Shown: in pieces, positions 11,436 through 24,794 of the stretch | Numbering within the stretch: the stretch's first letter is position 1 | Layout of the letters: every line of letters starts with the position of its first letter | Assembly (NCBI RefSeq): GCF_000972845.2 | Contig: NC_040011.1 | Location: 29,318,806-29,382,805 of the forward strand | Length of the DNA stretch: 64,000 nt | Direction of reading: 5' to 3' | Source: Larimichthys crocea | Taxonomy: Eukaryota; Chordata; Actinopteri; Sciaenidae | Translations under genes and position numbers: made by a program | The notes under the pieces: model-generated | Databases searched by the model: none | Told to the model about the DNA's origin: nothing | Seen by the model: the letters and a program-made list of their open reading frames with translations, nothing else

Positions 11436-13896
11436 GTGAGGATCACTCCTGTTCTCTCACGTGTATAAAATGAAAATGAATAGTTATTTTGTTATGTTGC
11501 AGGGTGGCCTCAGTTATCTTCATTTTCATATAAGACAAATTCATTTGCTATGGTTGTAAATTGATTGAAAAAGCTACTGTCAGCAGTGGTGTGCATTAAA
11601 AAAAATGTAGCTGTTGGGGAGAACCTTCATAATCACCACTGAAAATGTCTGTGGTTGAAACCACAAGGCTACAGCTCTACTGTGGAGTGTGTCACTGATA
11701 TTGTAAATATGAAGCTTATGTGACCCCATCTATAGGAAAAATAAATAAATAGAATTGCAAAATCTGAGGTTTTGTGTTGATATGAATCATTTCTGAAGGT
11801 CCATTTGGTTCATTTCTGAATGTTGATTTTGGACCGCTACAGAGTAAACACTAGTCAAGATCCCAATATCATTTATTGGATGACTATGCTAAATTGTTAG
11901 CTATAATTAAATAATTAGTAATTAAAAACACCCAGCTATGTAAAGCTGGATTTCTAAGAACAGGTTCTCAAAGATGCACTCCACTGAAACTGAAGTTGAT
12001 AGAGGCTATTACTGTAAGTCTGCAATCTCTCAAATTAATTTAGTCTGCTAGTGAATGAGTGAAAGATGTTGCAAGTGAAAGACATGGGCCTGAAGCCTGA
12101 TGTTACAGTCTTCAGATTACTGGTTTTGTTTATGGACTCAATACAATAAATTGCTTTTAGCAAAATAAATGCTTTTTTGGAAACTCCAACAATTCCAGAA
12201 TAATTACACCTAGGCCCATTGTAGCAATATATTTTGGAGAGACACTTACAAATAGATCAAATGGTATAGAAAGTATTTGAGGAATTGTCTTTTAAAATAA
12301 ATTAATGGGTGACTGTCTCCAATTCAAGCACAATATTATTAGTCATCACACATATCATTGTTGAATCTCTGACACACTGCTCTGCCTGTAGCATGACGCA
12401 TGTCTCTAACAGGTGTAATTAGTTGACTAGTACCCCAGATCTTTTTCTTGGTTACATACACAAACACAACTGACAGTTAATGTTCTGTGGTTACTTATTG
12501 AAAACCTCACTCTAGCCCACTTCCACCCATTCTCATAAAAAAAACCCACTCCCACCCACACCAGTTTGTGGTTTCTTCAATCAGTAAGTCCTTTTGATAT
12601 TTACTTTTTCATATTGTTCATCCTGCATGGTTTTAATGTAATATGACTCAGATTCTACATTATAGCTTTTCCCGTAAACCTGCTCCTTTGCAATAGAGCT
12701 GTAGTATATAGTCATACAGGAAATTAATTTTGACTCGTTGAAAATATGACCTACTTTTTCATAAAGTGGAATATGTCATGGAGCCTACAGTGTTTCATAC
12801 CAGACATTAATATGTCCATATGCTTTATTGTATTATGAGAGAAGGCAGTAAAGAAGGGGAAGTTTTCACCATGTACAGTAATATCAGCCTGCAAAAACTG
12901 CACACACAGCATATACTGCCCGTCCAATTTCCAGCAACAGGTTACATGTGCTAAGAGATTTAAGCAAGTGAGAAGGAATGTACTATATTATGTTAATAGG
13001 TGTCTCATGCGAAACTAGGAAAAGCTTTTCTTCATCATCTAATTGATATTTTATTAAACTGCAGTGCAATATTCTCTGTTGCCTAATGGAGTAAGTCCTA
13101 AATCCAGAAATGTAGGATAATATCATGCATTCTTCATTTATAGTCTAGACAACACTGTGTGCTTTGTGGATAGATGAATATTGGAGATGACATGAGCTCT
13201 TATAAATGAAGAGTAATTAAAGAGGGAAATGCAAGCACTCTGGAGGAAACCCTAAACATAATACATAAAGGTTACTGGATTTGAGAGCATGATGCAAGAC
13301 AGAAATGACAAGTCCATCTTGGAGTCCCAGATGAAGTTAACAGTGGGTTGGAATGAACATTGTTGCTGCCGTTGCGTTGAATACCAATTTGCATTTTTAA
13401 AGAGTCCCACTGCCAAGGCCTCTCCAGTGCAATGTCCTGAATTGTTTATGCCTGGAAAATCACCAACCAAATGTTCTGTTCATTATGATGATCATTTGCA
13501 ATCATTTTTTTTTGCCCTTTTCATGATATATAGATTTCTAAAACATTTACCTAGACTGTGGTCAGATTTTTCTTTGAAGGAAGTTCTTCTTAGATCAACG
13601 TTGGCACTGCCTCACTGATTCAGTTTGTCTCCTTCTTATTGTACTTGAGATTAATTTCCTTGTGTTCCAGGTTCCATATTAGTAAAACACAGGAAGGAGC
13701 ATTAAAGAAGCTAGGAACATTTTCAACCTTTTTGGTATCTTTTATTTCAGAAGTGCAGTAGAAAGCCAAGGGTTTAGGGGGGAAGGAATGTGCAAGCACT
13801 TCCTAGAATAGCTCTTGGCCGCTAAGCCACCCTTGGACTATCTTTGTCTGGTCCTGGGAGATTTGTCTCAGAAGCTCCCTTGGAATGATAGTTTGC

Positions 13897-13931
<35 letters not shown>

Positions 13932-16900
13932 TTGTGCAGCAGGCATGGTTCTGGAATTGCTACCATTGTATAGCACAGTGAGCCATAGTCAACGGTCTGC
14001 CAGTCCGCATGTAGCATGCCTGAGCTGTCAACACACACAACAAATGAAAGAAACATGGTAGCCTCTTTTTGTACAACTTTGTCCTTTTCCAAAGCTACAA
14101 GGGACAACAGGTAATTTCATCCCACACAGTGCTCCAGTCCCACACATAATGGTTGGTAATCACACTCTGAGTGAAACTCTGCCATCAGTGTAGTGCAGCG
14201 GTGTGTTGTGTCACCTGGACTGCAGAGAATGCGTCTCAAGAAATGGTCAAGGTCAGAGAAAGCAATCACATGCATGGATGGAGGAGGATCTTCCATGAAA
14301 GCAGATATGATCACTTTACATATTCACAGGATAACTCAGTCCAACACAGAACCATAGTTAAGACTAAAGATTCTCCTCTTGGTATTTCTTGGGATTTTGG
14401 ACGCTCACAAATTTGGCACCTTTTACTTACCCCAGTGATGTATGATTTTGCAGCATCACACACTACATTAATCCAAGTTGCATCTATGTCAGCATCTTAA
14501 GACACATTGAAGGTGGGCATCTTGTTCAAGTCATTTCAGGTAGATCAATGTTCTGCTGCTGGCTGGGCTATGCCTCACTGACAAACTGGATGATGAAGTG
14601 TATGTCTGCATTTTTGATGGGTAATCTGGAAGGCTCTTAGACATAACCTTTTGCCACATTTCTAGTTTTTTTCCTGGGGTACTTTACAGTCCACTTGGTT
14701 GCAACATCTATATCCGAAATATACCTAAGATTTTTGAGTGTAGAGTGGTATTTCTGAAGGTATTTCAAGTCTGTGCTTGAATAATTTTATTCATAAACTG
14801 ATTCTAACTTTGCATTTAAAGATGCTAAATTTATTCAAGATTCTTCCCCATGTAGCAAGAAAAAAAATGTTAATGCATTGCATGGTGCCTATAGGCAGTG
14901 AATAGGACTTTTGGGCAGAGAACTTACTGTCAAGCATTTCCAGTTTTCATTAGCATCCTATTTTGACACATTATCCTCTTCTAGGGGTTGACAAAAAGAG
15001 ACAAACAATTCCCAGCTTCTTTTGTCTTAATTATATGCATGAGATCATGGCCAGGGGCAGAAGTGTATGAGGTATGGAGAAAGAACCAGGGGGGAGTGAT
15101 GGAGAGAGGGAGAGAGACAGAGAGAGAGGGAGTTTCTATCAGCATTATAAAGAGCTGCTATAGCTTGTGATGAATAGTCCTCCCCAGTTAGCCCCATCCA
15201 TGGGCATCACCGTGACTGGAGTCCTCCTGATATATTCACAGCCCAATCTCAGTCTCCTCTTAGTTTTAATAAGGTCATCAACTTGACTGAAAGATGCATC
15301 CACTGATAATCTCAGGCGCTGTCTGCAGAACAGAGTTCAGAGTCATCCTTCCCTCATCATCAGCCACCTCTGCTTCTATCAGTGTCCCTCAATCATTTTC
15401 ATTTAAATTAGCTAACTCTGATTAGATTGTGTACCACACACATCCCACATATACAGTACCCTGATCACTTCAGACACCTGTGGCCCTGTAATGTGGAATA
15501 GATGGTAAGTCATTAGGCTTCAATAAGAAGACATGTATATGTTCTGTGGAAGAGTGACGTATGGTATATTGTGCACTCTTAGCCGTTTAGACAGCTTTGT
15601 CCTTCTCGCTCAGCCTCAGGGTTTCTACTGTCTGATTCATGCTAGTATTTGGCCTTTTCTTAGCCTGCCCTAGATCTTATCACAATCCACCAGACTAATT
15701 TTGCATTCAGGAGGATGCACAGCCTGAGAGATAGCTCTCTTCAACTTATTGAAATGCGCTGAGTGCTGTCTTGTCAGTTGTAAAATTGTGTGAAACCAAG
15801 ACAAAAGCATAAAGGAAATGCTGGCTCATAAATCATTGTGCAGCATTCCCTTTGACACATCCTAACTCAACATCCTACTATTAACATCAAACTTTGCCAA
15901 ATATCAGTGTGCACATAATCAGCTACTGTGCTGATTCTGTGAACTATTCAAACAACTGAGGATTGAGGAGCTTTGCGCGGATGGAGTAGTGCTTAGTGCC
16001 CCCAGAATGTTGTCTTGGACCTTTTAGTTATGACAGAAATAGTCATGCAATGTGAAAAATGCTTCGGCAGAGTTCATCCAAAAGGCACCATCTCTTTATT
16101 TCCACACATAGTTTATATGTCCACATGTCCCTATATGACTTTTGCTTGCCAGAAGTATCACAACATAAGGTCTGAAAGGTCATTTCTGCAGCATTCGCTG
16201 GTTTAAGTAGTTCTGTCAATCACTGACATGTTGACAACATTCCCTCGGCAAGCAGTTTTTCACTGTACAAAATTATTTACATGCTGCAGCTGCACGTTTC
16301 CTCGTGTCGGCTACAACACTGTGTTGGCACAAGGACGGTTCTAGATTTTAAAACCTACTCAGGACTCTTGTCCTCACAATTTGTTTGAAATATTCCTTCC
16401 TTGAATGAGGAGAATGTATATATCTTAATCTCGTTTGATAGCTGTGCCTAGACAGAGTAATCTCTTCCAACATTATGTGCAGCATGAAGCTTATCTCTTT
16501 AAAGAGGATGCTTTTTCTTGTTTTACCATGAAACTGCTTCTGACTGAAAGAGCTTCAAAGGGCTTCTTTGTTTCATAATGTGCATGCAGCTCATTCATGG
16601 GCTTGATCTTCCTTTTTCCTCCCCCTACTCTTTCTTTCTCTCCTTTCTGTCACTTGTCTCTCTCTCCCTTTCTCGTACTCTCTTTCCTTCCTCTCTCTTT
16701 TAATTTAAAAACATGCATGGATCTAAAGCCCATATGAAATTGTAAATATCACTTTTTTTGTGTGGAAGGCAATTACAGTCAATGCCAGTTCCTCTGGTTT
16801 CTCATGGAAATTGCTTAGGCATTTGTTTTCTTTTCTTTTTTTTCTCCAGCTTTACCTTTGCCTAGATTTAGCCTTTTGTGAACACAAAACCTTTCTAATA

Positions 16901-17776
16901 TGCATGTTTTTTTCACTCCCTCCTCTTAATCTATGGTGATCTGGTCTTGCACCGTATTTAAAATGGGAGCTTTTTGGTGTGTCTCAAATTCCAGCTGTCT
17001 GTCTTCCCTTATGAAGCTGAAATGTTGCAAGGCTGCCTGCTCTATTCTAACTCGACACAAGATAGGAAGATAGAGTGAAATCTCATTTTAGTGAAAGCAA
17101 AAGAAATCTGATGAGGAGGCTAAAGAGGTAAATGAATCCCTTCAAGCTGTAGTTGCAAGGAGGGGTGGATTTGATTTAACGTTTTATTACAATGATTGGT
17201 CACATGATAAGAAATGGGCATATCCCATGTTGTTGGAACATGTATTGTACTTATAGTATAGCATGTTTGAAAACACACAAATACCCAACTGAGATGTGTG
17301 GAGCATAGCCAGGAATTAGCTGCCTTGTTTAAGAATGTCCTGGGCTGGTTAATGTGCTCTTGACATTCATCACTGTCTAAAAGCCTAATTCTAAGAAGGG
17401 TTACAAATGAACCGGAGTAACCTGAGGAAATATCTCAACAAGGTGTTTGGCTTTTGAAGACAGTTAAAAAATCTACAATCTAAGAGAAAAAAACAATGCT
17501 AAAGAATATAATATGCATCACTTGAGCAATCTGTTCCTTTATTTGTTATGATCCAAGTGAAAATGTGTGTGCTCTCCTAGGTATTAATATTTCAGTCGTG
17601 GCTTTACAATCTGAACATATGACAACTTAAACCATCAAATCATATACTGAAAAAATTAAGGAAGCAAACAATCAAAATGTATGTGGGTAAAATTGTGTAT
17701 ATAGTGTGCTCATATGAATATTATGAGTATTTAAGAGAGAGTAAACATAACTCAAAATGCTGTCTTGTCTTTGCAG
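11436..17776 (+). other. pcdh11: intron 2, splitting EC2
   Basis: Phase-0 intron of 6341 nt between GTGAGG and TTTGCAG. It holds the T31 run at 13900-13930, a purine-rich GAGAGAGG tract near 15100-15130 and a pyrimidine tract at about 16615-16700. I saw no exon-like sequence in it; the open frames lack splice context and resemble no known protein. Confidence 0.85.
13900..13930. repeat. poly(T) tract, 31 nt
   Basis: Uninterrupted T31 in intron 2. It could be the A tail of a minus-strand retroposed copy, but no recognisable SINE or gene body precedes it on that strand. Confidence 0.95.
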
Positions 17777-20284
17777 AGCGTCAGCGAGTTTGGCTTAGAC
17801 ATCATTGAGACTCCTGAAGGTGACAAGTGGCCGCAACTTATTGTTCAGCAGTACCTGGATCGTGAGCAGAAGGACACCTTTGTCATGAAGATAAAGGTGG
17901 AGGATGGTGGCAACCCTCCCAAGTCCAGCACAGCCATTCTCCAAGTCACCATCTCCGATGTCAATGACAATCGTCCCATCTTCAAAGACAGTGAGCTGGA
18001 GGTTTCAGTACCAGAGAATGCCCCCATGGGGACATCGGTTGCTCAGCTTCATGCCACGGATGCAGATCTGGGTTCCAATGCGCAGATCCACTTCGCCTTC
18101 AGCAACCAGATCTCTGCCTCAACTAAACGTCATTTTGCCATCGACAGTTCCACAGGACTGATCACTGTGAAACAGCCACTGGACAGGGAGGTAACTCCCG
18201 TTCATAAACTCATCGTCCTTGCCAGCGATGGTAGCTCCACCCCCTCCAGAGCCACAGTGATTGTTAATGTAACAGATGTTAATGACAATGTTCCCACCAT
18301 AGACACTCGCTACATTATCAACCTGGTTAATGGGACTGTTCTACTGTCTGAGAATGCACCTCTCAACACCAAAATAGCCCTAATTACTGTTACTGACAAG
18401 GATGCAGATCTTTATGGCAAAGTAGCTTGCTACACTGACCACGATGTTCCTTTTCGTTTGAAGCCTGTCTTTAATGATCAGTTCTTACTAGAGACAGCTG
18501 CCCCCCTAGATTATGAGACGACTCGAGAATATGCAATTAAGATAGTGGCTTCGGATAGGGGAACGCCTCCTTTGAACACTTCAGCAATGGTTTTAATTAA
18601 AATCAAGGATGAGAATGACAATGCGCCCATTTTCCCCCAGCCAGAAATCCAACTTTCCATACCAGAAAACAATGACCCCTCTACACAGTTAATAAAAATC
18701 AGCGCCACTGACGCAGACAGCGGACATAATGCTGAAATTATTTATTCTCTTGGCCCTGATGCACCTGATGGGTTTAACATAGACAGACGGTCAGGAATCC
18801 TCTCAGTTGGCAAACGACTGGACAGAGAGAAGCAGGAGAGGTACTCATTCACTGTCATAGCGAGGGACAATGGCTCCACGTCCCTGCAGAGCAATGTCAC
18901 TGTCAGGCTAATCGTCCAGGACCTTAATGACAACAGCCCAGCTTTCACACACCCCGAGTACAACTTCTATGTGCCTGAGAACCTGCCTCTCTATGGAACT
19001 GTGGGCTTAATCACAGTGACGGACACAGATGCGGGAGATAACGCTGTTATAACCCTGTCCATTTTGAATGGGAAAGATAATTTCATCATCGACCCTCAAA
19101 CTGGTGTGATCAAACCCAATATCACCTTTGACAGGGAGCAGCAAAGCTCCTACACATTTATGGTCAAGGCAGTTGATGGAGGGCAACCTCCAAGCTCCTC
19201 CTATGCCAAGGTTACTATCAATGTAGTGGATGTGAATGACAATCGTCCTGTGTTCGTCATCCCATCCTCCAACTACTCATATGACCTAGTGCGAACCACC
19301 ACCACCCCTGGTGCTGTCGTCACCAGAGTGTTTGCCATTGACAATGACACAGGTATGAATGCTGAGCTGCAGTACAGCATTATCAGCAGCATCATCATCA
19401 CATCTAGGGTCTCCCCACGAGGTCTATTTTCCATCGACAAAACAACGGGTAACATAACACTACAGGAGAAAATAGTGGCAGCTGATCAGGGGCTGCATAG
19501 GCTGGTAGTCAAGGTCAAAGATCTAGGCCAGCCTGAGTCATTACATGCAATTGCACTTATTCACTTGTTTGTCAATGACACTGTGTCAAATGCTACCTTC
19601 ATCCAAGAGCAGCTACGAAAAAGCATGGAGACACCTTTGGACCGTAACATAGGGGACAGTGAGGTAACACCTCAAGCCAATGGATATGTGATTGTTGTCA
19701 TAGCTATCATAGCAGGGACCATGACTGTGATCTTGGTGATTTTTGTGACTGCCTTGGTGCGGTGTCGGCAGACACCCAGACACAAAGTGGTACAAAAGGG
19801 CAAGCAGAGTGGCGAGTGGGTGTCACCCAACCAAGAAAACCGTCAGATCAAGAAGAAGAAGAAGAGAAAGAAGCGATCTCCCAAGAGCCTCCTCCTGAAC
19901 TTTGTGACCATTGATGAATCCAAGCCTGACGACCCCACCCATGAGCATGTTAATGGTACACTGGATCTCCCTGTGGAGCTAGAGGAGCAAACCATGGGAA
20001 AGTACAACTGGGCCACCACGCCCACCACCTTTAAACCCGACAGCCCAGATTTAGCCAAGCATTACAAGTCAGCGTCCCCTCAGCCTACATTTCAAATCAA
20101 ACCGGAGACTCCAGTGGCCCCAAAGAAACACCATGTGATCCAGGAGCTCCCCTTGGACAACACGTTCGTGGTGGGCTGTGACTCACTCTCCAAGTGCTCA
20201 TCGACTAGCTCCGACCCATACAGTGTTTCAGAGTGCAGCTGTCAGGGGGGATTCAAGACTGCAGGGCAAATCACCACCCGACAG
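17777..20284 (+). CDS. pcdh11: protocadherin-11, large exon 3: rest of EC2 to EC7, TM, CM1 and CM2
   Basis: Encodes residues 181-1016, joined in phase 0 to exon 2 at [12 protein letters not shown]. Linker motifs mark the repeats: DVNDNRP 241-247 (end EC2), DVNDNVP 347-353 (EC3), DENDNAP 458-464 (EC4), DLNDNSP 562-568 (EC5), DVNDNRP 665-671 (EC6). EC7 follows, then a transmembrane helix at about 817-840. Seven ECs define the delta-1 subgroup. The cytoplasmic part has a polybasic run (KKKKKRKKR, 872-880), the CM1 motif HYKSASPQP at 942-950 and CM2 around [14 protein letters not shown] at 965-978. Acceptor CTTTGCAG and donor CAG/GTAATT are strong. EC7 carries about seven extra residues relative to human PCDH11X as I recall it. 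CM3 (RRVTF) is absent, so a downstream exon must supply it. TTG-initiated extension at 17765 is intron. Confidence 0.95.
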
Positions 20285-20449
20285 GTAATTCATGACTTCC
20301 TTTTTAAACCCACCCACACTAGTCCCCACTCACACTCCCCTTGCTGTCCCATGGTAGGTGATGTGAAAGGGGGAGGGTGGCAGCATGGAAGCAGGGGATT
20401 TAGCCACACAGACCATGACCATGTCTACATGAATGTCATTTGCACTTAA
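20285..20449 (+). CDS. pcdh11: read-through C-terminal tail of a short pcdh11 isoform
   Basis: If the donor at 20285 is not used, the frame stays open for 54 more codons ([11 protein letters not shown]... ending YMNVICT) and stops at TAA 20447-20449. This would give a protein of about 1070 residues. AATAAA begins two bases after the stop. The tail is rich in His, Ser, Pro and Gly and matches no domain I know. Short-tailed isoforms formed by skipping the distal cytoplasmic exons are known for delta-1 protocadherins. The open frame plus adjacent poly(A) signals makes a retained-intron terminal isoform plausible. The donor itself is good, so the spliced form is expected too. Alternatively the 54 codons are open by chance and this is intron only. 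Confidence 0.45.
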   Translation, partial: VIHDFLFKPTHTSPHSHSPCCPMVGDVKGGGWQHGSRGFSHTDHDHVYMNVICT

Positions 20450-20450
20450 A

Positions 20451-20491
20451 AATAAATGCGCTCAAGACTTGCAAGGAAACGGAAGAATAAA
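20451..20491 (+). terminator. pcdh11: two AATAAA poly(A) signals for the read-through isoform
   Basis: AATAAA at 20451-20456 starts two bases after the TAA of the read-through frame. A second lies at 20486-20491 (GAAGAATAAAACAC). Two signals this close to the stop would give a very short 3' UTR. No strong GT-rich element follows at once, although GTCACAATTGATACAG lies downstream. Confidence 0.35.
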
Positions 20492-21171
20492 ACACAATTT
20501 GTCACAATTGATACAGCAATCCTTTCACTGAACTGATTGTTATTAATTCATTTATTCATCTTCAAAATAATAATTCCATAGTCAAAAGTTTGAGTAATGG
20601 CAGCAGTGCAATTATGATGGCTAGCTATTTTAAACTTCAGTGTGAGTGGTTGGTGGCAGTGTAGCCTGAATTAGAAGAGCCTAGGATAGGCGGCAATGAT
20701 TGGACTCTCTACTGATGTATTTGAGGTCAAGGGCAAATGATGCTGTGTGCTAATATATTTGACTGACATGTTTAAACAAGGTGCGCAAAAAATAAATATG
20801 ATAGTCAGAGTAACAATTCATCAGGCATTTATTTGGACAAAAAAATGTCAAGGTAATATCACAAAACAAAAAAATTCTCTTGACGTGCTAAAACAACTTG
20901 ATGGATAATCCCACTTTTTGTGGCTTCTGTCCTGAAAATATTAAGTGCTGTCTTAACTGTGCCAGTGAAGCTTTGTAGTAGAGAAGCTCATTTGAATGCC
21001 AAGGTACCGCAAAGGGCTTATGATTCCCTAAGAGATATGTGCCAAATGCGAAGTGCCCCAATAAATAAAAGCCGGCGAGGGAAATAAATGTAAATCAGAG
21101 GTAAGGAGAGGTGGCCTTGCTCAATGCTGACAGCCAGAGCTGAGCGCTGTGGGGAAGACTGAGTACTGCTC

Positions 21172-21195
21172 GGGGCGGGGGAGGGGGTCACAGGG
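21172..21195 (+). promoter_or_regulatory. G-quadruplex motif
   Basis: Runs GGGG-C-GGGGG-A-GGGGG-TCACA-GGG fit the four-run consensus. It lies about 720 nt after the read-through stop on the transcribed sense strand. Confidence 0.5.
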
Positions 21196-23934
21196 ATCAA
21201 GGTGACGCAGAGCCTTGAGACCAATATACTTAAACACCAAGGGAGCAGTAGTCCATAAAAAAGCCTGCCAGGCCGACGTTGCATTTAGCCCATAAATGCT
21301 CCACTTTAATGACCCCTATTATTGTTATAAATGGCATATGTAGATACACATTCTTTAAATTAGCTCACATAGGAGAGGATGTAATGACATCACAGCAAAG
21401 GTTTACCATTGTAATGTGTTGTAGTATGTGTCAGAGAGGACATTGAAGACTGCGGTCTTTGAATCTGTAATACATGACGTGACAGTCTGTATATGCTGAT
21501 ATTTGACCTGCTATTACTAGCACAACGGAACTAATCAAGGCTGACCAGTCTGTGCACAGGGTAGTCATACTGTTTGTTTAGCCATAGTTTTCACTTAGTG
21601 TCACACATCATATATGAATTAGCTGCCATTTTCAATCTTTTTTGTTGTTGTTGTTGTTTTTTTGTTTGTTTATTTGATTTCTTGAGGATTTGGTTGTTGC
21701 TTGGTTGCATCGGCTTTCATTTTTGTTATTGTTTCATAATTATCACAACTGTCATTCATTCAATTCTGAGTCAGTTTCACGATATTGCATCAATAATTGA
21801 TTTTGTTCGATGAGGTGCTTGCTTTTTTCGTGTCTAGCCTCATATTGCACACAGTTTTCAGCTCTTTGGTTCATTTCTGCCTTTCTGCTCCCAGTACGAT
21901 TCTGTGTGACACCCAGCAAGCATAAAAATTCCTTATGGCATAGTTTTGCTAAATGACTGTTGATACTATGACGTATTGTGCTTAGGATAATTTATGATGA
22001 CACCCACATAGATTTGATAGTCATTCCCTTCATCCACCTTTTATTTAAAACCCTGGTTAAAAGCTATGCTCTGCCATGGTACATTATATATAAGCCTACT
22101 ACATGCCCTTACCAAAGATTTAATTCATAATGTGTTTATACAACACACTGACAAGTTGTCAGGATGATTTCCCTGTGTTACTGGTAGTGACTGCCCTGAA
22201 ATATGCAGGAATATTCCGACTGTGTTCTACAGTTCTGAATTATTATCCATCATGAATTTTATGCATCAAGGATTTAAATTGATTTTCTCTTATGTTGCTG
22301 ATCAGAGTGGAGTATTTTTGTCACAATAATTTAAAATCAATGAATATATGATGAGTAAACGTCCTTCCAAATCTTCAGGCTCTGTTTGTATCAGATTATT
22401 TCTAAGATATCTTTATTTATTTCTCTAAGACAGGTTAGGTTGAGTCGGTATAATAGTCTCATATTTTCTCCCTGAATTTGAATATTATCAAGAAAAATCT
22501 GTCCTCATTGGTTCGACTCGGCAACCATATCTTTAGTGATATTAAGCTGATAATACATCAAGATTTTTCTGTCCCCTTAAGCAACTGACAAGTGATTCCT
22601 CCCACTTTAGACATTAGATTTCCCACAAGTTTTAAGTGTGCTTATTTAAAGCCTGTGTCATGGAAAAAAAAATAGCATGAAGCTTTGCCTGATGAGAATC
22701 AGTGGCTGCAAAGGTTAATTAAATGCACTAAAGGGTTAATCACCCGTAATACAGTATGATTAAAATCACCGTAATTAGGTTTCGAATGAGGCTGAAAAAA
22801 GACAGCCTTCCTTTAAGATTATCAGTGATGCCACATACTATCCTTAGGTGAATCAAGTCCTCAGGATCCAAAGTGATGGGACAATAGATGGCCAGCTGTC
22901 CTGTTTGTTGAAGCCCAATTATAGTTTCATCTATGTCTGATATCATCTTTGCGCTTCTTTAAAGAAAATCTATTTTCAAATTCTAAAGTACATCACTTAA
23001 AAACAGCACTCTTTCAAGACGTGTCATTGTTGCTTTTATGTGAGGAGGTAAAAAAAAAAGGATAATATGAGCACTCGAGAATTTGAGGAGATCATTTCAA
23101 GTGTGGCTATTAAAACAAAAGCTGTGTTTGGTCTGTCAGTGCCAGCTATCTATTCTGTCTTGAGCCTAAACGTAATACCAGAAGTCCAAAAGCAAAGATC
23201 ACAGGCGGCTTCTTGTGTTTTCCTTTTTGTTCATCAGAGTGACAGATGGTGCTGTACAGTGATCTCATTGTCCCACACTTGTCCACACACCTATAGCAGT
23301 TGAAAAAAATAAAATAAAATAAAGCAAAAACAAAAAGCCCACCCATGGAATAACAAGGGAGGAAGTGATTATGGTTTAAGGTCACCAAAATGTTTTCAGG
23401 GACTTTACAGATGTAGCTGATGAAGAGCAACGCTTGTGAAAAATACTTCAGAGACTACAGATTTGTGCCACCATATGGCTTCATTATACAGCGAGAACTG
23501 CATTTGCAAATGATCCCTTCCCTCCCTCCACTCCTCAGTTTTTACACATCTCATCATTTTCTTTTAACCCCTTGCCCCATGATATTAGAGGTCAATCTGC
23601 CTCCAGTGATGATAAGCTCTTGTGTGAGTATGTGCTTTAGCGGAGGCAGATCAAATGAGTACCACCCTGCTTGAGTGATCTCAGACATCACCATGAATAT
23701 GCAGGGTATAAAAAGGCTAATACATTCTTTTGTTTGACCCATAATTCTCTGGCCACGGAGCACGTAGTGTCACTGCTTAACGAAACTAACCTCCTATGAC
23801 TCAATATGGGAGAAACTGCTGTTCGTGTTTTTGTAGTATCGCATACGCTTCCGTTAGTTTGATTAAACGTCCCTTAGACCACAAATGTTGTTGTTATGCT
23901 TTATTTATAATGCAATTTATGGTATTATCTTTGT

Positions 23935-23958
23935 AAAAAAAAAAAAAAAAAAAAAAAA
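23935..23958. repeat. poly(A) tract, 24 nt
   Basis: Uninterrupted A24 in intron 3. No retrotransposed body was recognised upstream. Confidence 0.95.
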
Positions 23959-24794
23959 GATCATATTATAAATGCATTGGATAACAAGGGCAGCAAACAA
24001 AATTTTTGCATATCGTCGTATTTATCCGTGTGGGCGACGGTATGGGCCTTTCACACTAGCCACCCATGGTCTGATGACAAAGTGCTAGTGCTGACTCATA
24101 GTGGGTGTATAGCCAGGGGTAGAAGCCATGATTTTAAAAGGCTAACTAGGCTTGTTAATCAAATCTGATGCCAGCATTAAATGCTTGTGGCTGACTGTGG
24201 CTTTATTTTATTTATTTTATTATCATTGTTTGTTTTTTTCTTTCTTTTTTCTGTTAAGTCATTGCATCTGTGATCACTGTGCCTTGCTAATGTAAGCACT
24301 ATCGGGTCAGATTCTTCCTGATTCAGATATTGGCAGATGTGTTGTTAACCTTCTTAGCAACAGCAAAATGTCATATTCTGTACATATCAGAGGACCTACT
24401 GGCAAGGGTCCGAAAGAAAGAGTGGGCCTAAATTGATCCAAATGGCTTTTTGAGGGGAAATGAAGAGTGTTGCACTAGTGTGGTGGGAGACAAAAAGACA
24501 AATTGGGAGTGATAATTGGATAAGATTGCATGCTCTGATAAGTACAGGAAAAATGCACAATCTTGTGACACTTATAGCATTCTTCAAGGAAACCTGACAA
24601 GATAATGACTTGATTGCCAGCCGTGCCTTGAAGAATGCTTTCGTTTTTATATATCTTCTACACTCTCTTCAGAGATTTTTTTCTTCAGTGTTCAGCGTAG
24701 CCTCGCACTGATAAGGCTACAGCTTAGGCTGCTCAGAGCTCGATGATATTGTAACTACAATCTCCCTATATCTGTCTGTCTCTCTATATTTCAG

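Larger units (their letters stand above)
20492..24794 (+). other. pcdh11: intron 3 up to the alternative terminal exon
   Basis: AT-rich intronic sequence with a G-quadruplex motif (21172-21195) and an A24 run (23935-23958). A block near 22690-22790 is rich in homeodomain-type motifs (TTAATTAAATGCAC, GTAATTAGG) and may be regulatory. No further exon was recognised. Confidence 0.6.
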
